Part shown: one piece after another, positions 10,667 to 22,943 of the stretch
Layout: every line of letters begins with the position of its first letter
How positions within the stretch are numbered: the stretch's first letter is position 1
Source: Puccinia triticina
Lineage: Eukaryota; Basidiomycota; Pucciniomycetes; Pucciniales; Pucciniaceae
DNA length: 64,000 nucleotides
Reading direction: 5' to 3'
Assembly: GCF_026914185.1 (NCBI RefSeq)
Contig: NC_070560.1
Coordinates: 8,609,501 to 8,673,500 of the forward strand
Made by a program: the position numbers and the translations under genes
The notes under the pieces: generated by a model
Databases searched by the model: none
Told to the model about the DNA's origin: nothing
Seen by the model: the letters and a program-made list of their open reading frames with translations, nothing else

Positions 10667-12848
10667 TTAGGTGTAAGAAGGGGAGGTGTGGGTGTCATGA
10701 GGGGACGAACGGTCTGGAAGGAGTGTGGGGGCGGGGGAGAAGGAGAGCGGAGGGAGGGAGGGCGGGTGGGGGAGGGGGTGTCTAGGGACGGGGTTGCCGA
10801 TCTCGGGCCGATAGCTGAGGGCCTCGGTGCCGCCGTACATGTCGTGCTCGTCGGGCTCCTGGCCCGGCGCGCTGGCGGACACATGGGGGTGGTGGCCATA
10901 CGGCTGGGGCTGCTCGGGGGCGCCCAAGGGGGCGGCAGTGGTGGCTTGGGAATACACGGTGCTGCGGCCGTCGGCCGGGTATCCGGCGAAGCGCGTGCCC
11001 GGGTCTTGGGCGTCCCGGGGCTGGGGGACGAAGGGGACGGAGGTCGCTTGGGAGTACACCGTGCTGCGGTTGGTGTCGAGCTGGTGGCCAGACGGACTCA
11101 GGTGCATGTTCTGGCTGGAAGGGTATTGATCGGACAGGTTGATGTTCTGGCCGAAAGGGTATTGCGGATTGGGATCGGGCAGCTGGTCAGGCTCCTCCGA
11201 GAGCGTGTTCTGTGCTGGGTATAAGGGTTGAGTTTGGTACGGCTGATGCGGGAAAGCGCGGTGGGCGGAGTCGATGGATGCTTGGTGGATGGGCTGAGGT
11301 CCGGGGGAGGGGAGGGGGCGCGGGCGATGGGTGGAGTCCAAGCTGGCTTGGTGGGAGGGTTGGGGGCCTGCTGGGTAATAAGCAGGCTGGCCTCGGTAGC
11401 CAGGATGGTACTGCTGAGCTGGCTGCTGCTGAGCTGGCTGCTGCTGGGGGTGTTGTCGCTGGTTGTGGGTGAGGAGGCGGTCGTAGGAGGGATAGACCAG
11501 GCTGGGCTTAGCCGCCAGGGTGCTTGAGGAGGAGGGCGGCGTGGAGGGGTAGGAGTTGGGTGGATGGATGGCGTTGGACGAGTACGAGCCTGGGGGGGTG
11601 TTGCTGGCGTTGGTGTGGGCCATGCCTCCGGCGGGGATGAGCGACTGGGGCAGACGGCGGTTGGTGAGGCTGGAGGGCGTCCGGTGGGGCGGGTTCATCG
11701 TGTTGGAGGCGGGCGAGACGTGCGGGGGCAGGTTGCTGTAGATGTCCCCCCCTGGGAGGTGCTGGTTGGGCATGGGTGGCAGGGGAGGGATGTATCTGTT
11801 GTGGGGGTAAGCACTGGGGTCGGACGAGCTGTCTGAGTAGTGGCTGCTGGTGAGCGAGGGGTGGTGGGCGGGTGGGGATGGACGATAGCCGAGGCGGACG
11901 GCGGAGGGGGGCTGTTGGTGGTCGCTGTAGGGGGCGGTGGTCTGCTCGTCCTCGTTGGGGTTGAAGCGGTTGAGGGGGATGTGCTCTGGGTATTCGGCGA
12001 AGGCGGGCAGGCTGGCCTGGTTCCTGAGGGAGGCCTGTTCCTTTTCGCGGGCTTTTTCTGCCTGGTGGGCATCGATGCGCATCTGGTCGATGTACTCCTG
12101 GTCGGGCGTGGGCCGGAGCTGGTCGGCCTGGGCCTGGGTGCGCTGGCGCCTGGCAAAGAGACAGCGGCCGGCGCAGAAGCAGAGGCCGGAGAGGGTGAGG
12201 CAGAGCCAGCCTGCCAGGGTGATCCAGACGGCGTGTCCGAGCTCGGCTTTTACGGAGAAGCTTGGGTTGGCGATGGCGTTGAGTCTGTTCTTGGCGATTG
12301 TGAAGGCGATGATGTCGAGGAGGAAGGCTAGGAGTGCGGCGGTGGATGCGAGGGAGGAGAGGCAGGAGGTGTAGCAGGAGCGGGAGTACTCGCGGATGTG
12401 TGAGACGAGGCCGAAGATGGCCGAGAGGAGTGCGAGGCCGGCGGCTGGATGGAGATAGGTGGTTAGTTTGGTTGTTTTTCTGCAGGGGTGTGAGGGGTGG
12501 CTTACCGATGGGGTGGAGGATGAGTGCATAGGTGAGGGTGGCGATGGTCGTGTTGAGTGTGCTTGGGTCGATCTGTGGGGGGAGGGTGATGGGCAGGCTG
12601 CTGAGCTGGAGTACGTATCCGGGGTGTGGGGCTGAGCAGGCCAGCTGTGTTCCGAGGCTGAGGCAGTATCCGAATGTACCGAGGCTGATGCTGATGCTTA
12701 GGGTGGTGGTGGTGAGTGTGGTGGGGGTGAGCTGGATGGTGAGGAAGTGGATTGGCTTGATGATGGGGGTGGAGAGGGTTGCGAGGCTGAGGAGGACTGC
12801 GCCAGCGAGGATGATGAGGGTGGCTGGGGTGTTGGGTCGGAGTGGCAT
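10667..12848 (-). CDS. palI: PalI/Rim9-like pH-response membrane protein
   Basis: A plasma-membrane component of the fungal ambient-pH sensing (Pal/Rim) pathway, working with the PalH/Rim21 sensor. Exons are complement(12506-12848) and complement(10667-12444), joined across a 61-nt GTAAG...CCAG intron, giving 706 aa. The start is typical of PalI: RPNTPATLIILAG with a first membrane segment (about 9-27), then STPIIK and GTFGYC. Three more hydrophobic segments follow (about 100-128, 144-163, 184-205), including ILHPIAAGLALLS spanning the splice and LLAFLLDIIAF. The remaining roughly 490 residues form a Pro/Ser/Gln/His-rich tail with YP, QQP and STVYSQAT repeats, as in PalI. The length fits filamentous-fungal PalI rather than the short yeast Rim9. 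The family call is strong; pathway function is inferred. Confidence 0.87.
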
Positions 12849-13640
12849 TTGTTTAGCTGTTTGTTTTGGTTTTGATGTGTTGTTTGTTTTCGTTTTGTTT
12901 TGTTTTCGTTTTGTTGTTTGTCTTGTTGTTTGTCTTGTTTGTTGGTGGTGGTGGTGGTGTTCGTGTTTTTGTGGTGGTCGATGTTACTCGAGCACATTTC
13001 CACGATCACCCACTCCACTCCCCCACTCTGGGATGTGTATGTAGATCGTCGCTGACAGCCAGCACACACACAGACACTCACACAACCAAAAACCAAAAAA
13101 AGACTACTACACGGCCGGCGCGATCTGCGAACTCGCATTGGGTCAAAGAGTCGGCCAGGCCAGAAAAACAGCTCTCTGACTTGAAACCACAGCACGCCAA
13201 CCGGCGAGGTTGAGGGGTCGGCGGCATGCTGCCTATTTGCCGGCCTTGGTCGGTGGCCCAGCTTCGTAAGAGATGATAGTACGGTGTGCTTACCGCCAAG
13301 GCCACCAAACAGTTGAAGTGGTCCTTGGAACCGATATACTTCAGTCATCTCTGTTGCAGTCATCAGTGAGTGCCTCACTGTGCCTCATTGCAGACCTCAT
13401 GTCCAGCTCGGTGACATTGGCAGACTGATTTGGTCAAACTTTCACAACCCCATGGTCCCATTGAATAACCCCTTGGGGCAATAAGTTAGAGAACCGCAAG
13501 CAAAAACTCACCCCATCAATGAAGGGCAAGCAACCATGCCCGTGAGTGTAGCAGATGTGACGTCATCTGTTTTAGAATACAACATATAAAGTCCTTCGCC
13601 TCTCCTCCCCTCCCTGTCCCTCTCGGTCTCCCATCAATGA
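12849..13640. other. Upstream region of the palI-like gene
   Basis: TG/TTTTG-rich low-complexity sequence (about 12850-12960) precedes the start codon and includes a GGTGGTGGTGGTG run. A long minus-strand open frame (12698-13378) overlaps the palI start and is composed of simple repeats, so it is not called as a gene. Confidence 0.4.
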
Positions 13641-13755
13641 TCTCGCCTCCATCCTCTCGCCTCCATCTTCTCGCCTCCATCTTCTCGCCTCCATCTTCTC
13701 GCCTCCATCCTCTCGCCTCTATCCTCTCGCCTCCATCCTCTTGCCTCCATCCGAT
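13641..13755 (+). repeat. 15-bp minisatellite TCTCGCCTCCATCTT
   Basis: About seven to eight head-to-tail copies of a 15-bp pyrimidine-rich unit with C/T differences at the unit end. Flanking sequence to 13830 is CT-rich but not periodic. Confidence 0.85.
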
Positions 13756-14549
13756 CCCCCTCTCATACCCTCGCCTTGCCCTCCATCTCATCTCGCTCTC
13801 ATCCTCTCCCCTCAATCGTGCCTTGCTCTAATCCCCTCCCCCCTCCACCTCATACATTCTTCATTATCAATCCCTTCTTGATTGTGCTTGCTCTCCTCCC
13901 AAGCCCGATCAGGGCTTTCAATCCTCGTTTCAAGGTTGAACCACTTGTATATTGAGTCCAGCTCATCTGTTCTGTCCCATCAGACAATCTCTATTTGTTT
14001 CTCTAATGACTATGTACCATTGATCTGATCCTCAAATAGCTTGTATTTAAATAAATAAGTCCCCAGCTAAAAATTAGAATATAATGAAGTCTCAGCCAAG
14101 TAAGCAATTGTGAGCAATCAAGAGTGTGTCTCAGCAGCCGTTCAAAAACCTTAGAGTAATGCACTACACCCCGGCTCTGTATCTTGAGAGGTTTGCACAA
14201 TGGGCGAGGCTTGGTCAAACCACTGGATTGCCTACCGTGTGCCTGTGTACCACTCCAATGACCGCACAGTGTTGGTCATCTGACAGAGTTATGGGTCACT
14301 GTTGGCTGTCTAGATAGCGTCAGAGCACCCAATGTGATGACCAAACCAGTCAACGTTCCGCTGGATGGCCAGCAGTCGGACCGTAATGACACTGGGTGGT
14401 AAGCTGTCCGCATGCTGGGTTGTTTGCGGAAAACGTGCGCCCCGTACTCACATCATCATTCCCCGCGGGGTCAAACTGAAGCGCGAGGACAGCAAAACTG
14501 CCGTACTTTGGGCGTCAAACAGCGCCGGCCGTGTATTTATGTATGTATT
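13756..14549. other. Intergenic region, no gene recognised
   Basis: Moderately AT-rich sequence between the minisatellite and the 3' end of the Eco1-like gene. I see nothing beyond short overlapping open frames. Confidence 0.4.
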
Positions 14550-15901
14550 TCAGTCGATGAAGATCTTGAAGAACACGCTCCCGAGCCAGGCCGCAGCCAG
14601 GGCCAGGCCAGACTCCGTCGGCTGGCTGAACGCCACCAGCCCCCGCCGCATCTCAGCACCCTCGATCGCCATCCCGTAGATGAACGTCAAAGCCACCGCA
14701 TCCAGCAGCCGCAGCCCAAGCCCCGCCCGACGCGCCCCCGGCGCACTCCAGATCCGATGGATCCCCACCAGCGTCTTCTCCGCCCGGGGCCTGACAAAAA
14801 ACACAAAACACATCAGCACATAAAACAAAGCCACTGAAACAAAACCACCCACGAGCAGTACAGCTCCGAGCTCGTCTCCCCAAACCGCAGCAGCCCCGCA
14901 TCGTCCCCCACGCTGTCCGGCCCGCCCACGATCCGGTAGCCCTCCTCGATCCGCGCAGCCACACACATCCCCTTCACCACCACCCGCTTCCGCCGCTTCC
15001 TCGGCTCGCCCTCGCCCGCCCGCCCCGTCGTCGTCGTCGGCTCGCCCAGGTAGAGGTAGAGCGTCGAGGCCCGCCGCTGCTCCGCCGTCAGCGCCTGCGC
15101 ATCCAGGCTGCGGTCGACCATCTCGAGCACCTGCTCGACCTTGTGCTTGTACCGGCTCCGCCTCAGGCTCGCCGGCTCCAGGCTCACCTTCACGATCTGC
15201 TCCGAGCCCAGCCCCCCAGGCGCCCGCCAGACCGTCCGGCACTCCCCCGTCTCACCAAACGGCCATTCCACACCCGCCACCACCCCCCGGTGGTGCCTCT
15301 CGTGCAGCTCCACGTCCTCCTGCACCCCTATCACAAACGACATCCCACACTCCTTGCAGATCTGCGTCGTCGGCCGGCTCGAGAGATCGAGCGTCAGCTG
15401 GGCCAGCGGCCCTCCTCCCTTCTTCTTCCGATCGCTGTTCGTCGCAGAGTCCTGCGCCCGTTTCGGCCCACGGAGAGTAGCAAGAACACCGGCCGAGTCT
15501 GACGAGGCGCGCGGGACGGTGGTAGCCGGCGAGGAGGTGGTGGTGGTGGAGGCGCGCGGGACGGTGGTAGCCGAGGAGGAGGAGGAGGAGGAGGGGCCCA
15601 GGACGGTGGTGGCCGGCGAGGAGGTCGGGAGATCATTCTGGCGCGCGCTCGGAGCCGTCGCCGGGCCGAAGAAGGATCGGATGTCGCCCGAACCCGAAGC
15701 CGTCTTCGTCCGCCCAGGAACGGGCACCACAACACGCACCCGGCTAGGGGGAGGCGCCAGATCCTGCGGGTCGGCAGCGGCCTCCGGGGAGCGTTGCGAG
15801 CTGGGGCGGGCGTCGGTCATAGTTCGTTTCCTGGTCGGCGGTGTATCAAAACTGGGAAGAATGGTGGACATGTAAAAACTGGCGCCGGGAGGAACAGACA
15901 C
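14550..15901 (-). CDS. ECO1: Eco1/Ctf7/ESCO-type cohesin acetyltransferase
   Basis: A nuclear N-acetyltransferase that acetylates the cohesin subunit Smc3 during S phase to establish sister-chromatid cohesion. Exons are complement(14853-15901) and complement(14550-14790), with a GTGGGT...GTCAG intron, giving 429 aa. The N-terminal half is disordered and Ser/Thr/Pro-rich. It carries IRSFF near residue 75, like a PCNA-interacting (PIP) box but without the usual Gln. A C2H2 finger of the Eco1 type (CKECGMSF with HERHH) follows. The C-terminal ESCO domain shows GIHRIWSAPGARRAGLG, LTFIYGM and VAFSQPTESG, which are diagnostic. The frame closes exactly across the intron. Methionines at residues 11 and 28 are alternative starts. 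Confidence 0.9.
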
Positions 15902-17197
15902 GCGCCCAGCAGCTGCGGCTTACATAAACCGCCTTTATATCTCGACGCGCAGCACCGCACGAGCCTCTCCTAAATCAGAGGCGCGTAAGCGGCTCCGAAG
16001 GAGATCACGCCATTGGCCCTATGTAGAGATTTCGTGTAAAAAAACATAGAGTTTTTCTTTGAAAGATAGTTTATCCTTTGAAAAAAACTGAGTAGACAGA
16101 CTTGTAGTCTGCTATCTCAGCTTTCATTCCTTGTTTTTTTGAAGCTTGTAACTGCTGCTCATGATTATGTACTAGCCCAATTCACCTGCTCTGGACTGGT
16201 TCTGAAGGGCTCTTCCAGGCATATTTCACTTCAAAATTTCAAATTCACTGAGCTCTTGCGGGCACAAAGGGGGCGGATTGGGTAGAGGAGAAATCTGCCA
16301 TGTCACAACACATTTACAGGATGTTTCCTGTCAGGGGTGGGTATGGAGGAGTTTGAAGTGGGGGGAAATAAGCTGATCAGAAGCTTGTGATCCCAATGGT
16401 GCAAAAGGCACGGCAAGAATCACAAGTGTACAGGGAGTTTTGGGGGGAAATTCCCTGCCATTTTTGCTCAACCCTGTAGGGCCAGACGTGCCACTTTAAA
16501 GCCAAGTCCCTCATACTCTAGAGGGAGTGTAAATTACAATGATTCATAGAATGGGCCAAATTACACTTGAAAAGAAAGATATGTATTTACTTGGAAAAGA
16601 CCACTATGAGAGTATGGGTTGCTGCACTCCTTGTAATTCCTCCTTCCTTGTGCCCATTCAATTCTCTCAGAAAACTTGTCCATTTGATTTCTTTCAAATT
16701 CACTCAACCATCTCTTCCTCTGACCACTCAGCCGTGCTTGCATAATTCTGTTGTTCAACTCTGTAGAGGTAACTGTCCTGCTGGTCATCATATATAAAGA
16801 TACCAAAATACCTGCTGAAATAGTGTATCTATAATAGCTTGCGGCCAAGCTCACTCCTCCTTTTTTCCTCCCCGACAATGCTCCTTCAGGGAAAATCCTC
16901 TTACTTTCTTTGCAGTAATGTTGACAGACATCTGAATGTCCGCACATCTGCTGTCCATCAAGGTTATTTAGAGCTTCTTTACTTCGTATTCTTACAGTCA
17001 CAAACCAACAGCAGAGTTATAATTTATCCTAAAATCAAAAGAGCTTTGATCCATGAACCTCTGGGGCTGCTTGGAATATCATGTAAGTAAAACTAACAAC
17101 GAGCCAAGTTGCACTGCAATCGATCCTCGAAAGATAAAATGAAAACTATTATTAGTACTGCAAAAGCTGTCGTGGAGGGGTGTCATATTGCTGGTTC
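15902..17197. other. Intergenic region between Eco1-like and lactonase genes
   Basis: Roughly 1.3 kb with no recognised gene. The Eco1 promoter should lie in 15902-16050. Open frames at 16539-17001 overlap on opposite strands and are not convincing. Confidence 0.4.
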
Positions 17198-18880
17198 TCA
17201 GGCTTGGATCAAGGCCATGACTGGGGCTTTTGATTCGGCTGATTTGAGGAAAGTTAGTGCGCCTGTTGTTGGGTCCCTCTTGTGCATGCTGACCAGGTTG
17301 CTTGCTAGGTTGGTCACAGCAACAAAAGTGGCATCCGCATCCGGACTAAACCCAAATTGACGAGGCTCTTTGCCCCCAGAAGGAATATCTGATATACGCG
17401 TCAGTTTTCCGTTCTTCTCATTCCGCGAAAAGACCGTAAAAATGTTGTCAGTCACTTTGCCTGCTGGATCCTTCTGCCTGTTGGTCGTATACAAAAACTT
17501 CCCATCCGGTGATATGAGGATCTCGGCCGCATTGAACGTGTTTTTCCTGGTCTTGGGCGGCCGAACATTTTTTTTTTGTAAAACGGTGACAGCAGCTTTG
17601 GGATCTGTGACTTCCAGGTACAACAGTTGACTCGAAAGTTCACACAGTAAGTAAAAAACTGGCTTTTCGGGCTTTGATCGTGTAGGGTCGAAGGCGAGAT
17701 GGCGAGGGCCGCAGCCGAGATCAATCGGAATATCTTTATTTTTCGTTAGAGTGTGCTTAGTCGGATCGAGAGTAAACGAATGCACTTTGTCCATGCCAAG
17801 ATCGGGCACCAGAAGCAGTTCACCGCTCGGCTGGTAAAGTCGAGCACATAAATAATCCCACATATTATCCGTCAGGACAAAAATCACCAAGCTCTTTCAT
17901 CAAATCAGGATATTTGGGCAAAAAAAAAAACTAACTCACGTCTAATTTGACTTGATGTGCGGCAGCTGAATATGTAGATGCAATTGAGATTGTTAGCAGT
18001 TGATTTTGTAGGATTATTCGACATGAATAAGGACATAAATGATTGATCCTCTGACCTTTCTGTTGCCGATCTTTCACAGGGCCGGGGGTATCTATTAGGA
18101 ATTTGAAAGTTTCCTTGGCCTTGCCTGTTGTAAACTTTCCGGTAGCATCCATATCGTAGGTTTGAATGCTTCCACCATTACTAGAAAGACACAAGATTTG
18201 AATCAGAACTACTAGCAAAGGAAGTGATATCGGTCGATTCAGACGGGACCAGGAAATATTCTTACAAATTCGCTACCATGACGAGCTTTTCATCTTTGCT
18301 TAATTCGATCGACACAGGTGCTTCATCTGTCGGAGCGGATGAGACTTTCGTCAGGGTTCCATCAGCCGCCACGGAGGCTGTAAAAACACCCCCCGTTCCC
18401 TTTACGCCGCCGAATTCACCGCCCGAAGCACTGGCAAGCCAGACAGGTCGAGATTGTAGTCTTTAGTATAGGCAAGGACAAACAGTTTATATTGATCATA
18501 ATCCATCATACCTGATCATCAATGTTTTAGCCTTGTTGAATTCGAGCCACAGCACATTGGGACCGAGTGCATCAGATTTAACAACTTTGGTGTCAAAAGT
18601 ATTCTTGGCTGTATCAAATGTAAAAAGACTGAGTTCTTTGTCTTGTTCGCCTGAAAAGATTGATAATGATTAAGTAAACACGAAGTGGTTAATTTTGTTC
18701 CAGAGGGTGAAAACCATTTTTTTTAAATAAATCAAAGAGAAAACTGTGTCACGAACCACCAACCCAGACTTTTAGAGTAGCAGGTAGGGCAGCCGCCGCA
18801 GTTGTGCCTTGGGCAGAGCATACTTGAGACCAACTGGCAAAGCAGACCAAGCTGCACCAGAAGACTAAATTATTCATCAT
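17198..18880 (-). CDS. Secreted seven-bladed beta-propeller lactonase (carboxymuconate-cyclase / 6-phosphogluconolactonase-like fold)
   Basis: A member of the lactonase beta-propeller family (PF10282). Six exons close in frame: complement of 18757-18880, 18512-18650, 18266-18460, 18056-18180, 17940-17965 and 17198-17830, giving 413 aa. The first intron uses GTTCGT as donor; exon 5 is only 26 nt. An N-terminal signal peptide (MMNNLVFWCSLVCFASWSQ, cleaved near CSA) predicts secretion. Propeller motifs include KVWVGGEQDKELSLFTFD, VANFNGGSIQTYDMD, the family hallmark HQVKLDPSGELLLVPDLG split by an intron, CGPRHLAFDP, ISPDGKFLYTTNR and EPRQFGFSPDA. The substrate cannot be predicted; proven enzymes of this fold act on carboxymuconate or 6-phosphogluconolactone inside cells, so a secreted form may differ. 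Confidence 0.87.
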
Positions 18881-20569
18881 AAAATTCGTTAATCTTCTCA
18901 ATTCAGCACGGCTGAAAACGCAGCGAAAAAAGATGGGGGTGAGTATGTGGAAGGGGGAAAAGCAGCGAGTGAGGAGATGGCAGGATCGATGGCCACGAGT
19001 AAGTGGTATTAAATGTTCTCGTCAAGCTTCCCCGAAAGCGCATGGAGACGTGAAGGATATACCGTTGTGAAGGAATGGAAGATTCATTCCGCTCGGGAAG
19101 AATTTAATGAATAAATGAAACAGCTTTTCATAGGGCCTGATTCCGGCCGAAGGCAATCTCTGTGACGACCAGAGACGACTCAGCAGTCAAATTGTTCTAC
19201 CGTCCACATAGCCCTTCGGGACATAGCGGCCAAGGGATCTATGCTCCGAAAGCCAAGCAGCCGAGTTCGAACCTGCTTAACGAAGTTATTTATGTAAAGA
19301 GCACGGTGATATACTGGGTCACCAAATTAACCTTTCGCAGGCTTTTGCTACGGTTTGAGTCTTGTCGCCGTAGCTATGTACTCAAATGATTGAACTCTAA
19401 TATCAGGAAAATGGTGAAAGCTAAGATGCATGATTGATGTACATATCGCTATCCAACCCATCGCTGAGCAGACCTTTCTCTGACATGTGGGATAGAGAGG
19501 TGGAGGGAGTGATTTGTGCAATTGTAACATGGTCACGAAGTATTAAGTAGAACTTAGAAGAGAACGAAGTATATTCCACCCATTGATTCAGATGAGCTGC
19601 CATGGGCATCTTGAAGGAAGGCAGTACTATGAAGTATCTCCAAGTCACCAGGATGAAATGATTTCGGTTTTAAAAAACATCAAGTTCACCATCAATCCGT
19701 AAACAAGATGCCACGCCGCCCATGATTGCCACAACTTACAAGACGACATCCATTGTCTCTTTCAAATCCATTGAATGACGCACGCGTCTCGCGTGGCGAG
19801 ACGCGGTTTATCAACCGTGATCAGATCTTGTTGACCGTCTGGTGACGCCCCGTCCCTGGATGGTTGTGTTCTTTTGAAATTGCACCTGGGTACAAAGGGT
19901 TATGCTTGTTTGTTTTCATGACCACAAGTAGAATGCTCGTGTGCCTCTCTAGTTTGTATTGCGACCAAAATTCGACTTCCACTTTCTGTTTTTATCATTT
20001 CGTTCCTATTTCTGAAGTTGTTTTCTGTCGGCATCAATCTAGAAAAAACAAAGTAGGAGGGGATTGGATGACTTCCGGTCACATCGGGGACCCCCAAAAA
20101 GTCTAGATTTTCGCAGGGAAATCTAGCTTTTGGGGCTCCAGATCACTTCTGGGAGGCCCTCATGAAATGTCAACGTACGCGCTTCTGCGGCTTTTCTACA
20201 TCTTGTTGCGAATATTTCGCATAATCGCTGCATCTCTCTGTGCCTTGTTACCCGGGGAGCATGTTTTGAAATTGGATCGGAGGAGAGACAACGAAACGAA
20301 AACCTTCGATCCAAGCCAAGGAATTTAGTAAACATCGGCGCGGCTGGAAGAATTGGAACGCCGCCTTTGTGTTTGGGCATAGCCTATTTTTTCCACACAG
20401 TCGATGTTGTGCGATTGTCCCCGGAGACGGTGTAAACGTGCTGGAGAACGGTTCGGCACATGCTGGTGACAGTGAGCACACCAACCTCGGTGATTTTCTA
20501 CGAACAGATCCAGCAGCTACACCATCCTTTGCAAGGCTTCATCCGCAAAATGGCAGCGCCCTTGAGGAA
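18881..20569. other. Divergent intergenic region between lactonase and secreted-protein genes
   Basis: No gene is supported. Around 20090-20150 lies a fragment related to the 3397-3671 MITE interior (TCTAGATTTTCGCAGGGAAA and its near inverse). Confidence 0.4.
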
Positions 20570-20576
20570 TATAAAA
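20570..20576 (+). promoter_or_regulatory. TATA box of the small secreted protein gene
   Basis: TATAAAA stands 139 bp upstream of the ATG at 20715, and a CCAAT motif is nearby in the leader at about 20618. Position and orientation fit a core promoter. Confidence 0.45.
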
Positions 20577-20714
20577 CGGCCCCGTCATCAGTCGAAAGGC
20601 ACCATCCCACTCAGCATCCAATAACAGTTGCCTTCTCACGACCTACCAATAACGACACCAGAAAAACTCGCTCCTATTCCAATAATCACCAAATCCAACC
20701 CCAGACAATCCAAG

Positions 20715-21586
20715 ATGGTTTCCCTGATGTATCTGATCACCCTTCTTTCCGCCTTTGTCGGTGTTTCTTTTGCCGAGGACGTCTCTGCTGGCAAAGAACA
20801 TGTAGTAGACTCGAAATGGCTTGGCGGGTATGGCATGGCGAGCAGCTACTACTACTACGCCAGCATGGGCTATGGGTTGAGTATGAGCTGGCTCAACCCG
20901 TGGGCGAACATGTGGGGCGGCTGCTACGCCTACAGTCTTTTGGGCGCAGGGTTCAACAACATGCTCTTCGCTAAGGCCACCGACACCAAAGCCAGCATCA
21001 GCCGACGGGCCATCTCCCTCGATGCTGAGCAACTCTTCCGCAGAGACGGCGACGACAAAGTTACGTGCAAGAGCAACACCGGCGACACCCATACCTTCTC
21101 GACCTCGGAGTGCCTCAGGTGTGTTTCCCGGCTGCCAAATAAAGCCTGGTTCATTCTCAGCTGACCCGAAATGCATTGTGGTCCCAGTGCTGCTCGACAA
21201 TTGTCTGAAAAAGGCGTCTCCACCGCATCTTCCGGCGATTGCAAGGTGGCCTTGGTCAGTCCGCAAAGCCGAGTCCAACCAAAGGAAGTGTAAGTGATCA
21301 ACGACTGTGAGCAACAACTCCCATCGCGAGAATGGTTTTGCTGAATCTTTCTATCGTGACTTCTACAGCTCTACTAGTTCATTAGAGAAGGCCGCACGTA
21401 GCATGTTGAAGGCTTGCTCGGACTCCAAAGTAAGCACTTTTTTTTTTTTTTTTTTTTTTAAATTATAAGCTTAAAGTGTCTGACTCCTCCTTGGATTGCT
21501 TGAATCAGGACACCCACGACCACCCCGGCGCCGCCAAAGATGCGGATTCACAACAGGTTGCAATGCTGCTCTCAAAGGCCTCTTGA
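20715..21586 (+). CDS. Small secreted cysteine-containing protein (candidate effector)
   Basis: Four exons, 20715-21118, 21188-21289, 21369-21429 and 21509-21586, close in frame to 214 aa. The start at 20715 was chosen over an upstream in-frame ATG (20628) because it begins directly with a signal peptide, MVSLMYLITLLSAFVGVSFA. The mature N-terminal part is rich in Tyr, Trp, Met and Gly (ASSYYYYASMGYGLSMSWLN, then WANMWGGCYAY). A dibasic region (ISRRAIS, LFRRDG) separates it from a C-terminal half with four cysteines in a KVTCKSN...SECLSAAR...GDCKVALVS...KACSDS pattern. Intron 3 carries a run of about 22 T. I do not recognise the family. Secretion, small size and cysteines fit an apoplastic or host-delivered protein, which is inference. 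Confidence 0.75.
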
Positions 21587-22943
21587 GAAATTCCATCCCC
21601 TATATATGACACTTCTTAATGTGATTTACTTCTTATCATATAATTTATCCCCTTGCCCAATTATTATTCAATGTATCTCAAGTTCCTTTATGTTTTGCCA
21701 TCAGTTCTTTCAGACCAATCAGTTCAGCGCCTAAAAAGATTTAGTATCGCAACTCTGGCAAACACAAGGGTGTTAGCTGGGTGTTAGCTATTGGCATTAA
21801 GAAAACGATCAAGCCCCATTTCCATTCTGCATCGTGTCATCCATTTCTTAACAAGAAAAACATTGCGGGGAGCTGTATAGTCTATTTACCTACATACTGC
21901 GCGTCTCCGGAGCCAAGCCATCCGTGCTTGAGCAATCAGCGTTAACTAAGCCTCATGGGGAGGAGCGAAGCGTCTCCGAAGGCTTAGGACTCAAGTGCCA
22001 TTCTTGGCCTCTGGCTTTACGCAGATTTTTTTTTTTTTTTTTTTTTTTTACATTTCTTTTACAATTCTCTCTCAGTGTCAAATTCAAAGCCTTGTATACA
22101 TCCCTGAATTCCATTAAAAACTGGCGGCTCAGCAGCCATTCTTTTGGTGGCTGTTCCTGAACAATGTGATGGATCCATTGGGCCAATCACTGGTCAAGAT
22201 TGGACAGTTTCTCACGGTTTTGGCCTCAAAAGACCTTTCAATCCAGTTTCTTACATCACAATTACTTCCAAGGATGGGGATAGAATTTTGATGATATACA
22301 TGGTAAAATGAAGAAAGGGGATTCCAATGGTGTCCGAGGCTGTATTGAAGAAATCAGATGGGTATACAGTGATAAGTGGGTCAGAAGGAAATTGTGGACA
22401 AATGGCTGGGCAGCCTCAAGCCAAATTTGGGACATTAGGCACAGGCCTCTCTTGCAAGCGGGAGGGTGCTTGCGCCCCACAAGCACAGCGAGGGACTTGG
22501 GTTAAGTTTGAAGTATGCATTACTTAAAAATATAAGCAGTTGTTTAGAGAAACATTTATCACATTTTTGCTGTTGGTACAGTGTCCCACACCTCTTCTTG
22601 ACACCCCCACACCTGCAAAAACCTTTGACCCCCCATAGAATCTTTACAGTTCACCCAATCACCACATAGGGTACATTTTTGAGCTCTATGGAGCTTGTAG
22701 AAAAGAATTTAATATAGCCCATCCCACTGGGATGCCTCAATCAAAAGTTATCATTTTTTGGTTCCTCAAATTTGGAGCGGTTGCATTTAACCCCATATTA
22801 TGAGGTTATACCCATATACTATGGGTTTATAATATATGATTTATGTACTTAATTGTTATAGTATGTATATAAAAGGCTGTAAATCACTATAAATGATTCT
22901 AGTTATTAATTACTGACAGATCCATCTACTCAGCCTTTAAAAT
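21587..22943. other. Intergenic region, no gene recognised
   Basis: AT-rich, with a T tract near 22025-22050. The short open frames are on conflicting strands. Nothing else is supported. Confidence 0.4.

Noticed and set aside
10508..11224. 238-aa plus-strand open frame
   Set aside because: Antisense shadow of the Pro/Ser-rich tail of the palI-like gene; GC-rich low complexity explains it.
11508..12848. 446-aa minus-strand open frame reading through the palI intron
   Set aside because: Splicing at GTAAG...CCAG gives the PalI membrane segments; the read-through is Arg/Pro-rich translated in the wrong frame.
12698..13378. 226-aa minus-strand open frame upstream of palI
   Set aside because: Made of simple TG/GGT repeats (poly-Thr, poly-Ser, Gln/Lys) and overlaps the palI start in another frame.
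15141..15875. 244-aa plus-strand open frame
   Set aside because: Antisense to the Eco1-like gene, which has clear zinc-finger and acetyltransferase motifs.
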